Positions 56,538 through 64,000 of a stretch of DNA of 64,000 nucleotides are shown piece by piece. Location of the stretch: assembly GCF_006440775.1 (NCBI RefSeq), contig NZ_VFTZ01000013.1, forward strand, positions 114,020 through 178,019. The letters are read 5' to 3'. A program made the position numbers and the translations under genes. The notes under the pieces were generated by a model. It did not search any database and was not told the DNA's origin. It saw nothing but the letters and a program-made list of their open reading frames with translations. Source of the DNA: Mesorhizobium sp. B2-7-2 (lineage in GTDB: Bacteria > Pseudomonadota > Alphaproteobacteria > Rhizobiales > Rhizobiaceae). The first letter of the stretch is position 1. Each line of letters begins with the position of its first letter.

Positions 56538-58571
56538 TCAAGCCCTGCGTCTCTCCGGTCCCTCGTCAAGCCACGCCACATCCTCCGGCGTCAGCTTGAT
56601 ATCCAGCGCCCTAAGGCTGTCCTCCAGCTCGTCCAGCGTGCGCGGGCCGATCAGCGGGACCGAGGGGAAGGGTTGCGCCAGGACATAGGCGAGCGCGACA
56701 TGAATCGGGCTCTTGCCGAGTTTGCGTGCCAGTTCGATGGCGCGGTCGCGGCGGCCGAAATTCTTTTCCGAATACCAGACCCGCACCAACTCCTCATTGT
56801 CGGTGCGGTCGCGGCCGGCGCGGTCGGTGAAGAAGCCGCGGCCTTGGCTCGACCAAGCGAAGTTCGGCATCTGCCTCGCCGTCAGCCAGGCCTTCCAGTC
56901 ATCCGTAGAAGAGGTGACGCAGCCGGGCCAGATCGGCTCCAGCATCTCAGCCAGCGAGAAATTGTTGGAGAGCGCGCCGGGCTTCTGCTTGCCGTTCTTT
57001 TCGGCATAGGCAATCGCTGCGTCCATGCGCTCCATCGTCCAGTTGGAGCCGCCGAACAGGCCGCGGATGCGGCCGGCCTTGGCCTCGGCGTCCATCGCAT
57101 CGACGAACTCGCCGACCGGCACGTCCGGATTGTCGCGATGCATGAAATAGATGTCGACATGGTCGGTCTGCAGCCGGTCGAGCGACTGCGCCAGCTGCTT
57201 CGCAATCACATCGGGATAGCAAAGAGGCGAATGCGCGCCCTTGGCGATGATCACCGACTGCTCGCGCACGCCGCGATTCTTCAGCCATTGGCCAAGCAGC
57301 GTCTCGGTGTAGCCGGCGCCATAGACATAGCCGGTGTCGAACAGATTGCCGCCGGCCTCGAAATAGGCGTCGAGCAGGATCGAGCCGGAGGAGAAGGTGC
57401 GGAAATCCTCGAAGCCGAGCGCCAGAAGCGACACCGCGCGCGGCAGGCCGGGAATGGCGCGCTTGCCGATTGCCTTGCCATCGGTCCGCAGCGGGCGGCC
57501 GGAGAGGGTGTTGACGCGGTTAGCCGGCTTTTCGATGTCATATTCGAGGCCGACCGCGGCACGCCATTTGTCGAGAACGCGCAACGTGCCGAGGCTGTCG
57601 GCCCAGCCCATGCCCGGCCAGGCGAACTCCTGCCGTCCGGCCAGGATCGCCTCGCCGGCGGCATCGACCTCGAAGGAATAGACATGGCGGGTCTCGCCGA
57701 GGCCGATCACCTCGCGAGCCGCCCCGGACCGGATCACCTCGATCCGGCCCGGTCCGACGTCGCGGTTGCCACCGGCGAACCAGAAATCGGGCACCTCGAT
57801 CTGACCCTTGGTGCCGAAGATGCGCAGCACATTGTCCTGGTTGAGCGAGATGCTGCAGGAGATCTCGGCGACGATGCCGTTGGCGAAGGTGAGCAGGGCC
57901 GAGGCCCACTCGTCGACGCCCGATTGGCCGAGATGGGCGGCGCCCACGACCTTGTCCGGCTCGAGGAAAGGCTGCCCCGCGGCCGCACCGGCGATCAGCC
58001 GCGCCATCGACACCGGATAGCCGCCGACATCGAGGATGCCGCCGCCGGCCATGTCGTTGGCGTAGAGCCGGTGTTGCGGCATGAAGCCCGGCATGGCGAA
58101 GCCGAAACTCGACTTGATCATGCGCACCTCGCCGATGGCGCCCGACTTGATCAGCTCGACCAATTGCAGCGTCTGCGGATGCAGCCGGTACATGAGGGCC
58201 TCGCCGAGAAAGGTGCCGGCCTTGCGCGCCGCATGCATCATGGCGTCGGCCTCGAAGGCGGTCAGCGCCAGCGGCTTCTCGCATAAGACATGCTTGCCGG
58301 CTTCGGCGGCCTTGATCGCCCATTCGGCATGGCCGGGATGCGGGATCGAAATGTAGACGGCGTCGACTTGCGTGTCGGCGAGCAGCGCCTCATAGCCGTC
58401 GAGGATGCGCGCGCCCGGAAAGGTCTCGGCCAAGCCCGGCTTGGCGGGATTGCGGGCGCCGAGCGCCACCAGCTCGCCGTTGCGCGACCCCGCCACGCCG
58501 CCCGCAAAAGATTTTGCAATGCTGCCGGGTCCGAGGATGCCCCAGCGGATTTTCTTGGGTGAGGGTGTCAT
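56538..58571 (-). CDS. Fusion of Gfo/Idh/MocA oxidoreductase and aldo/keto reductase
   Basis: A 677-residue two-domain enzyme. Residues 1-330 are Gfo/Idh/MocA type: RWGILGPGSIAKSF (NAD motif), CEKPLALT with the catalytic Lys, and GGGILDVGGYPVSMA. Residues about 350-677 are an aldo/keto reductase with the tetrad Asp in FDTGYVYG, Tyr in the same motif, Lys in IIAKGAH and His in YFMHRDNP. ATG 58571 (MTPSPKKIRW) is chosen over a longer chance frame. The gene is 58 bp from the sugar ABC transporter ATPase gene and on the same strand, so both activities probably act on the imported sugar or derivative. Confidence 0.93.
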   Translation of the reverse strand: MTPSPKKIRWGILGPGSIAKSFAGGVAGSRNGELVALGARNPAKPGLAETFPGARILDGYEALLADTQVDAVYISIPHPGHAEWAIKAAEAGKHVLCEKPLALTAFEADAMMHAARKAGTFLGEALMYRLHPQTLQLVELIKSGAIGEVRMIKSSFGFAMPGFMPQHRLYANDMAGGGILDVGGYPVSMARLIAGAAAGQPFLEPDKVVGAAHLGQSGVDEWASALLTFANGIVAEISCSISLNQDNVLRIFGTKGQIEVPDFWFAGGNRDVGPGRIEVIRSGAAREVIGLGETRHVYSFEVDAAGEAILAGRQEFAWPGMGWADSLGTLRVLDKWRAAVGLEYDIEKPANRVNTLSGRPLRTDGKAIGKRAIPGLPRAVSLLALGFEDFRTFSSGSILLDAYFEAGGNLFDTGYVYGAGYTETLLGQWLKNRGVREQSVIIAKGAHSPLCYPDVIAKQLAQSLDRLQTDHVDIYFMHRDNPDVPVGEFVDAMDAEAKAGRIRGLFGGSNWTMERMDAAIAYAEKNGKQKPGALSNNFSLAEMLEPIWPGCVTSSTDDWKAWLTARQMPNFAWSSQGRGFFTDRAGRDRTDNEELVRVWYSEKNFGRRDRAIELARKLGKSPIHVALAYVLAQPFPSVPLIGPRTLDELEDSLRALDIKLTPEDVAWLDEGPERRRA

Positions 58572-58629
58572 GTCGAATTCTCCATGGGTCGCCGCCACGC
58601 CTGGCGTGCCGGCAATGAAAATCTGCGGG

Positions 58630-59715
<1,086 letters not shown>

Positions 59716-59781
59716 GTCAGAGCAAGATGTGGCTAGGTTGGATCATTCTGTGTCCCAGTCTGCGAGGCATTTCGCGCTTTC

Positions 59782-60618
59782 CTATTTGACCGCGCCGGCG
59801 GCGATGCCGGCGATGAAATGGCGCTGCAAGAGCACGAAGACGATCAGCATCGGCACCGTCAGCATCACGGCGCCGGCCATGATGCCGCCCCACGAAACCT
59901 TGGTCAGGCCGATCAGCGTGCCGAGCGCCACCGGCGCCGTCATGGCGCCCGGCTGGCTGTTGATCAGCAGCGGCCACAGATAGTTGTTCCACGAGGCGAG
60001 GAAGAGGATGATCGCAAGCGCCGCCAGCATCGGGCGGGCCAGCGGCATCGCCACGAACAGGAAGATGCGCCATTCCTTGACGCCTTCAACGCGCGCCGCG
60101 TCGAACAATTCGGCCGGCATCATCGAGAAGGCCTGGCGCATGAAAAGCACGCCCAGCGAGTTGAACAGCGGCGGCACGATCAGCGCGATCCAGGTGTTGG
60201 CCAAGGCGAAGTCGCGTGCCACCATGATGAATTGCGGGATGAGCACCACCGCGTAGGGCAGCGTGATGGTGCCGAAGATGATGGCCACCACCGCGCCCTT
60301 GCCGTGGAATTCGTAGCGCGCCAGCGCCCAGCCGGCCATCGAGGTGAGCAGCACCGAAAGGACCGTATAGGTCACCGCCACCGAGACCGAGATGCCGATG
60401 GCGCCGATGAAATTGGTGTCGCGCTGCAGGTTGGCCACATTGTCGAGGAAATTGTCATGCGGCAGGAGCTCGATGCCGGGGCTGAAGATGCCGTTGTCGG
60501 GCATGGTGGAGAACACCACCATCATCCACAGCGGGAACAGCCAGACCAGCGCCAGCGGCGTCAGGAAAAGATGCAGCGCAATGACGCGCCCGAGCCTTGC
60601 TTGCGAGCGCGAGGTCAT
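59782..60618 (-). CDS. Sugar ABC transporter permease, MalG-like
   Basis: A 278-residue permease with about six helices and the EAA-loop FDAARVEGVKEWRIFLFVAM. The N-terminus MTSRSQARLGRVIALHLFLT is typical. The ATG at 60618 overlaps the stop of the preceding permease (ATGA, 60615-60618). Confidence 0.94.
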   Translation of the reverse strand: MTSRSQARLGRVIALHLFLTPLALVWLFPLWMMVVFSTMPDNGIFSPGIELLPHDNFLDNVANLQRDTNFIGAIGISVSVAVTYTVLSVLLTSMAGWALARYEFHGKGAVVAIIFGTITLPYAVVLIPQFIMVARDFALANTWIALIVPPLFNSLGVLFMRQAFSMMPAELFDAARVEGVKEWRIFLFVAMPLARPMLAALAIILFLASWNNYLWPLLINSQPGAMTAPVALGTLIGLTKVSWGGIMAGAVMLTVPMLIVFVLLQRHFIAGIAAGAVK

Positions 60619-61475
60619 TTCGGCTCCCTCATCAGCCAGAGCTGCACCAGGGTGATGGCGATGGCCAGCCCCGCCATGGTGTAGGCGACGGCCGAGGCGT
60701 AGCCGAAATTGAGCGAGCGGAAGCCCTGGCGGTAGAGCAGCAGGCCGAGCGTCTCGGTGCCGCCGCCCGGTCCGCCGCGTTCGGTGATCAGGAACGGCTC
60801 GGTGAAGAGCTGCATGGTGCCGATGATCGACAGCACTGCGCAAAAGACGATCACCGGCTTCAGCAGCGGCAAGGTGATGTGAAAGAACTGCTTCACCCGG
60901 CTGACGCGGTCGAGCGTCGCCGCCTCGTAGACGTCTTCCGGGATCGACTGCAGGCCGGCCAGGATGATGATGGCGTTGTAGCCGGCCCAGCGCCAGGTCA
61001 CCGCGATCATGATCAGCGCCATGGCCGGCGTGACGTTGGAGAACCAGTCGATCTTTGAGATGCCGACGCTGTTCAAGAGCTTGTTGACGATGCCGAAATC
61101 GAGGCTGAACATCAACCGGAAGACGGCGGAATAGGCGACCTCGCCAACCACGACCGGGGCGAAAAAGGCAAAGCGGTAGAGGCCGCGGGCCTTCAACAGC
61201 GGCGAGTTCAGAAGCACCGCCATGACGATCGCCAGCGCAATCATTACCGGCACCTGGATGACCAGGATCAGCAGCGTGTTCTTCAGCGCATTGTAGAAGG
61301 CGGGGTCGCCGATCAGGCGGCCCCAGTTGAAGGCCGGCGCGAAGCGCCAAGGCACGGTGCGCGTCGCTTGGAAGGAGATGATGAAGGAAGAGATGATCGG
61401 CCAGATCCAGAAGATGGCGAAGATCAGAAGATAGGGCGTGAGGAAGCGGTACGCGGTGGCGTTCTGGGTGCGCAT
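60615..61475 (-). CDS. Sugar ABC transporter permease, MalF-like
   Basis: A 286-residue permease with about six helices and the EAA loop YEAATLDRVSRVKQFFHITL. It starts MRTQNATAYRFLTPYLLIFA. It is the first permease in the operon; a family B repeat separates it from the binding-protein gene. Confidence 0.94.
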   Translation of the reverse strand: MRTQNATAYRFLTPYLLIFAIFWIWPIISSFIISFQATRTVPWRFAPAFNWGRLIGDPAFYNALKNTLLILVIQVPVMIALAIVMAVLLNSPLLKARGLYRFAFFAPVVVGEVAYSAVFRLMFSLDFGIVNKLLNSVGISKIDWFSNVTPAMALIMIAVTWRWAGYNAIIILAGLQSIPEDVYEAATLDRVSRVKQFFHITLPLLKPVIVFCAVLSIIGTMQLFTEPFLITERGGPGGGTETLGLLLYRQGFRSLNFGYASAVAYTMAGLAIAITLVQLWLMREPK

Positions 61476-61500
61476 CGGCTTCCTCCTTTCTCTGTCTTTC

Positions 61501-61644
61501 CCTTCTCCCCCTGTGGGAGAAGGTGGCCGCGAAGCGGCCGGATGAGGGGTGTTCCAGGGAACGCCAACGTCTCACTCCGCTGGAACACCCCTCATCCGTC
61601 TTGGCGCTGCGCGCCAATCCACCTTCTCCCACAAGGGGAGAAGG
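61501..61644. repeat. Family B repeat, copy B6
   Basis: Arms ccttctccccctgtgggaga (61501) and cttctcccacaaggggagaa (to 61644), nearly identical to copy B3. It lies between the binding-protein and permease genes of the transporter operon and may lower expression of the downstream genes relative to the binding protein. Confidence 0.84.
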
Positions 61645-61656
61645 CAAAGTGGCGCT

Positions 61657-62925
61657 CTACTTCACCGGCAAACCCGTCGCGGCGGCGATCTGCTTGGCAG
61701 CGTCGTCGAGCGCGGCCTTGGCGTCGGGATAGCCGTTGGCCAGATATTTGGTCTGCACGGCGCGGACGATGATCTCGGCGTCGCTCTGGAACTGCGTTCC
61801 GCGGCTCGGCACCACCTTGGGCAGCGTCGCCAGAATGTCCTTCCACACCGCCTGGCCGCCCCAATAGGGCTGCGGCTGCGACACGTAAGGATCGTCGAGC
61901 GCCGAGATCAGCGACGGCACCAGGCCGAAATCCTTCAGCATGGTGATCTGGCCGTCATTGGTCTCAAGCGTGTATTTCAGATAGGCGTAAGCCGCTTCTT
62001 TGTTCTTCGAGGCCGAGGTGATGGCCAGTGACGAGCCGCCGAGATTGGCGGCGCGCGAGCCGTCGGCGGTCAGGCTCGGCATCAGGTAGACGCCCCATTT
62101 GCCGCTCTCCTTCGGCGATTCGGTGCGGATCGTGCCTTCATACCAGCCGCCATAGACCTGGCTGGCAACGGTGCCGGCGGTGTTGTTGGTGATCTTGGTC
62201 GACCAGTCCGCCGACGACACGATGCCGGCGTCCTTCATCTCCTTGACCTTGGTCATGGCGTCGACGCATTTCGGCTCGGCCACGGTGATCGACTGGCCAT
62301 CCTCGGCGAAATAGGCGCAGCCCTGCTCGTTGGAGATCATGCGGAAGAATTCGGTGTCGCCGTTGAAATCGGCATTGGTCATCGTCACGCCCGGATTGGC
62401 GTCCTGGATCTTCTTGCCGGCGGTGATGAAATCGTCCCATGTCTTGATCGAGGCCGGGTCGACGCCTGCCTTCTCGTAGAAGTCGCGGCGGTAGAAGACG
62501 GCCACCGGGCCGGAATCCCAGGGCATGGCATAGGCCTTGTCGCCGACCTCGAGCTCGGTGCGCTTGAAATCGGGGAATTTCTTCTGGTCTTCTGCCGTGT
62601 AACCCAGCGTGTGCAGGTCGACGAAGCAGTCCGGGAACTGGCTCCAGTAATTCTCCGCCTCGCCGTTCTCGATCGAGACGATATCGGGCAGGCCGACGCC
62701 GCCGGCGGCGCAGCCGGCGATCGATTTGTCATAAGTGGGCTGGTTGCCGAGGTCCTGAACCGTGACCTTGATGTCGGGGTATTTCTTGTTGAAGCCCTCG
62801 ACCGTCGCCTTCAATGACGAGGCGGCGATGTTCCAGCTCCAGATAGTGATCTCGCCGGACTGCGCCAGCGCCGGGCCGGAACCCAGGGCAAGCATAAGCG
62901 CGGCGCAGGTCAGTGTAGTGCGCAT
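61657..62925 (-). CDS. Sugar ABC transporter substrate-binding protein (CUT1)
   Basis: A 422-residue periplasmic protein with a signal peptide (MRTTLTCAALMLALGSGPAL, then AQ). It belongs to the bacterial extracellular solute-binding family 1: EITIWSWNIAASSLKATVEG, YDKSIAGCAAGGVGLPDIVS, and GGSSLAITSASKNKEAAYAY. It should deliver the sugar to the permeases. The ligand is unknown. It is divergent from the AraC regulator. Confidence 0.95.
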   Translation of the reverse strand: MRTTLTCAALMLALGSGPALAQSGEITIWSWNIAASSLKATVEGFNKKYPDIKVTVQDLGNQPTYDKSIAGCAAGGVGLPDIVSIENGEAENYWSQFPDCFVDLHTLGYTAEDQKKFPDFKRTELEVGDKAYAMPWDSGPVAVFYRRDFYEKAGVDPASIKTWDDFITAGKKIQDANPGVTMTNADFNGDTEFFRMISNEQGCAYFAEDGQSITVAEPKCVDAMTKVKEMKDAGIVSSADWSTKITNNTAGTVASQVYGGWYEGTIRTESPKESGKWGVYLMPSLTADGSRAANLGGSSLAITSASKNKEAAYAYLKYTLETNDGQITMLKDFGLVPSLISALDDPYVSQPQPYWGGQAVWKDILATLPKVVPSRGTQFQSDAEIIVRAVQTKYLANGYPDAKAALDDAAKQIAAATGLPVK

Positions 62926-63031
62926 TGAAATCCTCCCATTTCATTTGCTCTCTCACTGTGAGCGTGGCTAGACTATGCGGCGCGGAAGGCTTGTCGCCGT
63001 CAGAGGGAATAAGAAGTTGGCGGAAAGTAAG

Positions 63032-63901
63032 ATGCCGGGGCGTCCATTCTACCAGCCTGGGGCGAGCAGCGTCGAAGGACTGCCGCTTGTTTTGCAGATG
63101 TTCCACAACCACCCGTTGGTGATGCTGAAGCCGCACTGGCACGCCCAGGTCGAGGTGAATTTCATCGTGCAGGGCTCAGTGCATTACCGCATGGCCGAGC
63201 ACGAGATCTCGCTTTCGGCCGGCGAGATGTGCCTGTTCTGGGGCGGCCTGCCGCACCAGATGGACGATCTCTCCGACGACGCCGTCTATGCCGGCGCGCA
63301 TCTGCCGCTGGTGCATTTCTTCCGCCTGCATCTGCCGGCCGACATCCGCCATCGGCTAATGACCGGCGCGACATTGGTGACCAACGCCACCGACCAGTCG
63401 GACAACGACAATTTCAGGCGCTGGAACGAATATGCGCGCGCCGGCGATCCGGCGAGGGCCGAGCACGCCGTCAACGAGCTGCTCTTGAGGCTCGAGCGGG
63501 TGCGCTTCGAGCCTTACCGGCTGGTGCCGGAAAGGGTGGTCGGGCAAGGCGCCGGCAATGCCTTCGACCAGCAGTCCTCGCGCAATGTCGGGCGCATGTG
63601 CGATTTCATCGCCGAGAATTTCCTCTACGACGTCGACTGCGTGACCATCGCGGCTGCCGCCGACATCCATCCGAAATACGCCATGAGCCTGTTCAAGAAA
63701 TCGACAGGCATGACGCTCAACGAATATGTCAATCTGCTGCGGTTGAGCTACGCCCAGGCGCTGCTGATGCATGAGGACGCCAATGTGCTGAGGGTCGCCA
63801 TGGACTCGGGCTTCGGCTCGCTCAGCGCCTTCAACAAATCGTTCCGCAAGCTCGCCGGCATGTCGCCTTCCGATTTCCGCCGGGCGGGCGGAGCGCGGTA
63901 A
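63032..63901 (+). CDS. AraC family transcriptional regulator of the sugar transporter
   Basis: A 289-residue regulator with an N-terminal cupin-like sensor domain (HPLVMLKPHWHAQVEVNFIV, then SLSAGEMCLFWGGLPHQMDD) and two C-terminal helix-turn-helix motifs (CVTIAAAADIHPKYAMSLFK; VLRVAMDSGFGSLSAFNKSF, then RKLAGMSPSDFRR). ATG 63032 follows a purine-rich stretch; ATG 62975 is an alternative. It probably activates the divergent transport operon in response to the sugar. Confidence 0.92.
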   Translation: MPGRPFYQPGASSVEGLPLVLQMFHNHPLVMLKPHWHAQVEVNFIVQGSVHYRMAEHEISLSAGEMCLFWGGLPHQMDDLSDDAVYAGAHLPLVHFFRLHLPADIRHRLMTGATLVTNATDQSDNDNFRRWNEYARAGDPARAEHAVNELLLRLERVRFEPYRLVPERVVGQGAGNAFDQQSSRNVGRMCDFIAENFLYDVDCVTIAAAADIHPKYAMSLFKKSTGMTLNEYVNLLRLSYAQALLMHEDANVLRVAMDSGFGSLSAFNKSFRKLAGMSPSDFRRAGGAR

Positions 63902-64000
63902 AATGGCCGACGGTGGCCCAACGTTCGTCATGTATGGACGGCCCCTTTTGGGCAAGAGGCAAAATGGCGGCAGCGGCGTAAGTCTGGAGCGGTCATGTAT
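63902..64000. other. Window end, no gene assigned
   Basis: A frame from ATG 63903 stays open to the window end (33 codons) but has no recognised family and no Shine-Dalgarno sequence. I do not call a gene. Confidence 0.2.

Noticed and set aside
56469..58286. 605-codon frame antisense to the fusion gene
   Set aside because: Shadow frame with no family; the opposite strand has two intact enzyme domains.

Overview
The window looks like chromosomal DNA of a Mesorhizobium-type alphaproteobacterium (Rhizobiales). Coding sequence is GC-rich, long antisense shadow ORFs are common, gene order around the replication origin is rhizobial (ppsR - origin - hemE - hemJ - rho - mnmE - mnmG - rsmG - parA - parB - holA), and the intergenic palindromic repeats are of the kind common in rhizobia. 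The genus is inferred from gene content, not from a database search. No rRNA, tRNA, CRISPR array, phage or intact insertion sequence was recognised.

Left part (1-13.4 kb): a partial panE, two small membrane proteins, dapD and a LOG-family protein. Next come a NarL-type two-component pair and, divergent from it, three consecutive genes for exported or membrane-anchored Gly/Asn-repeat proteins that share the nine-residue unit G-N-x-N-x-G-x-x-N. A HAD nucleotidase, a diguanylate cyclase, a micro-ORF coupled to a GMC oxidoreductase, and a divergent phhA / Lrp-type regulator pair follow.

Middle left (13.4-33.2 kb): a B12-binding radical SAM gene broken by an internal deletion and frameshift, argB, an amidase, an ECF sigma / anti-sigma pair followed by an exported fasciclin protein and an exported MsrB, a TetR-controlled EmrAB-like efflux system with two clear operator palindromes, and an FtsK-type translocase without a membrane domain. 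The leftward set is engB, an acetyltransferase, dnaQ, coaE, aroE, maf and ppsR.

Origin region (33.2-48.7 kb): the 400-bp gap between ppsR and hemE has DnaA-box-like sites and an AT-rich stretch and is the likely oriC. Transcription points away from it on both sides, apart from a few genes. Five parS-like sites lie between hemE and rsmG, and one of them forms the mnmE stop codon. parA, parB and holA follow, with a DUF1326/DUF2182 pair between parB and holA.

Right part (48.7-64 kb): a complete branched-chain 2-oxoacid dehydrogenase operon (E1 alpha, E1 beta, E2, E3). Its E2 gene carries a 96-bp palindromic repeat inserted in frame in the linker. Then come a saccharopine-dehydrogenase-like gene with a divergent Lrp-type regulator, and a CUT1-type sugar ABC transporter operon with a Gfo/Idh-aldo/keto reductase fusion gene and a divergent AraC regulator.

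Many gaps hold palindromic repeats, grouped here as families A to E. One 375-bp element (47114-47488) has 67-bp nearly perfect terminal inverted repeats.
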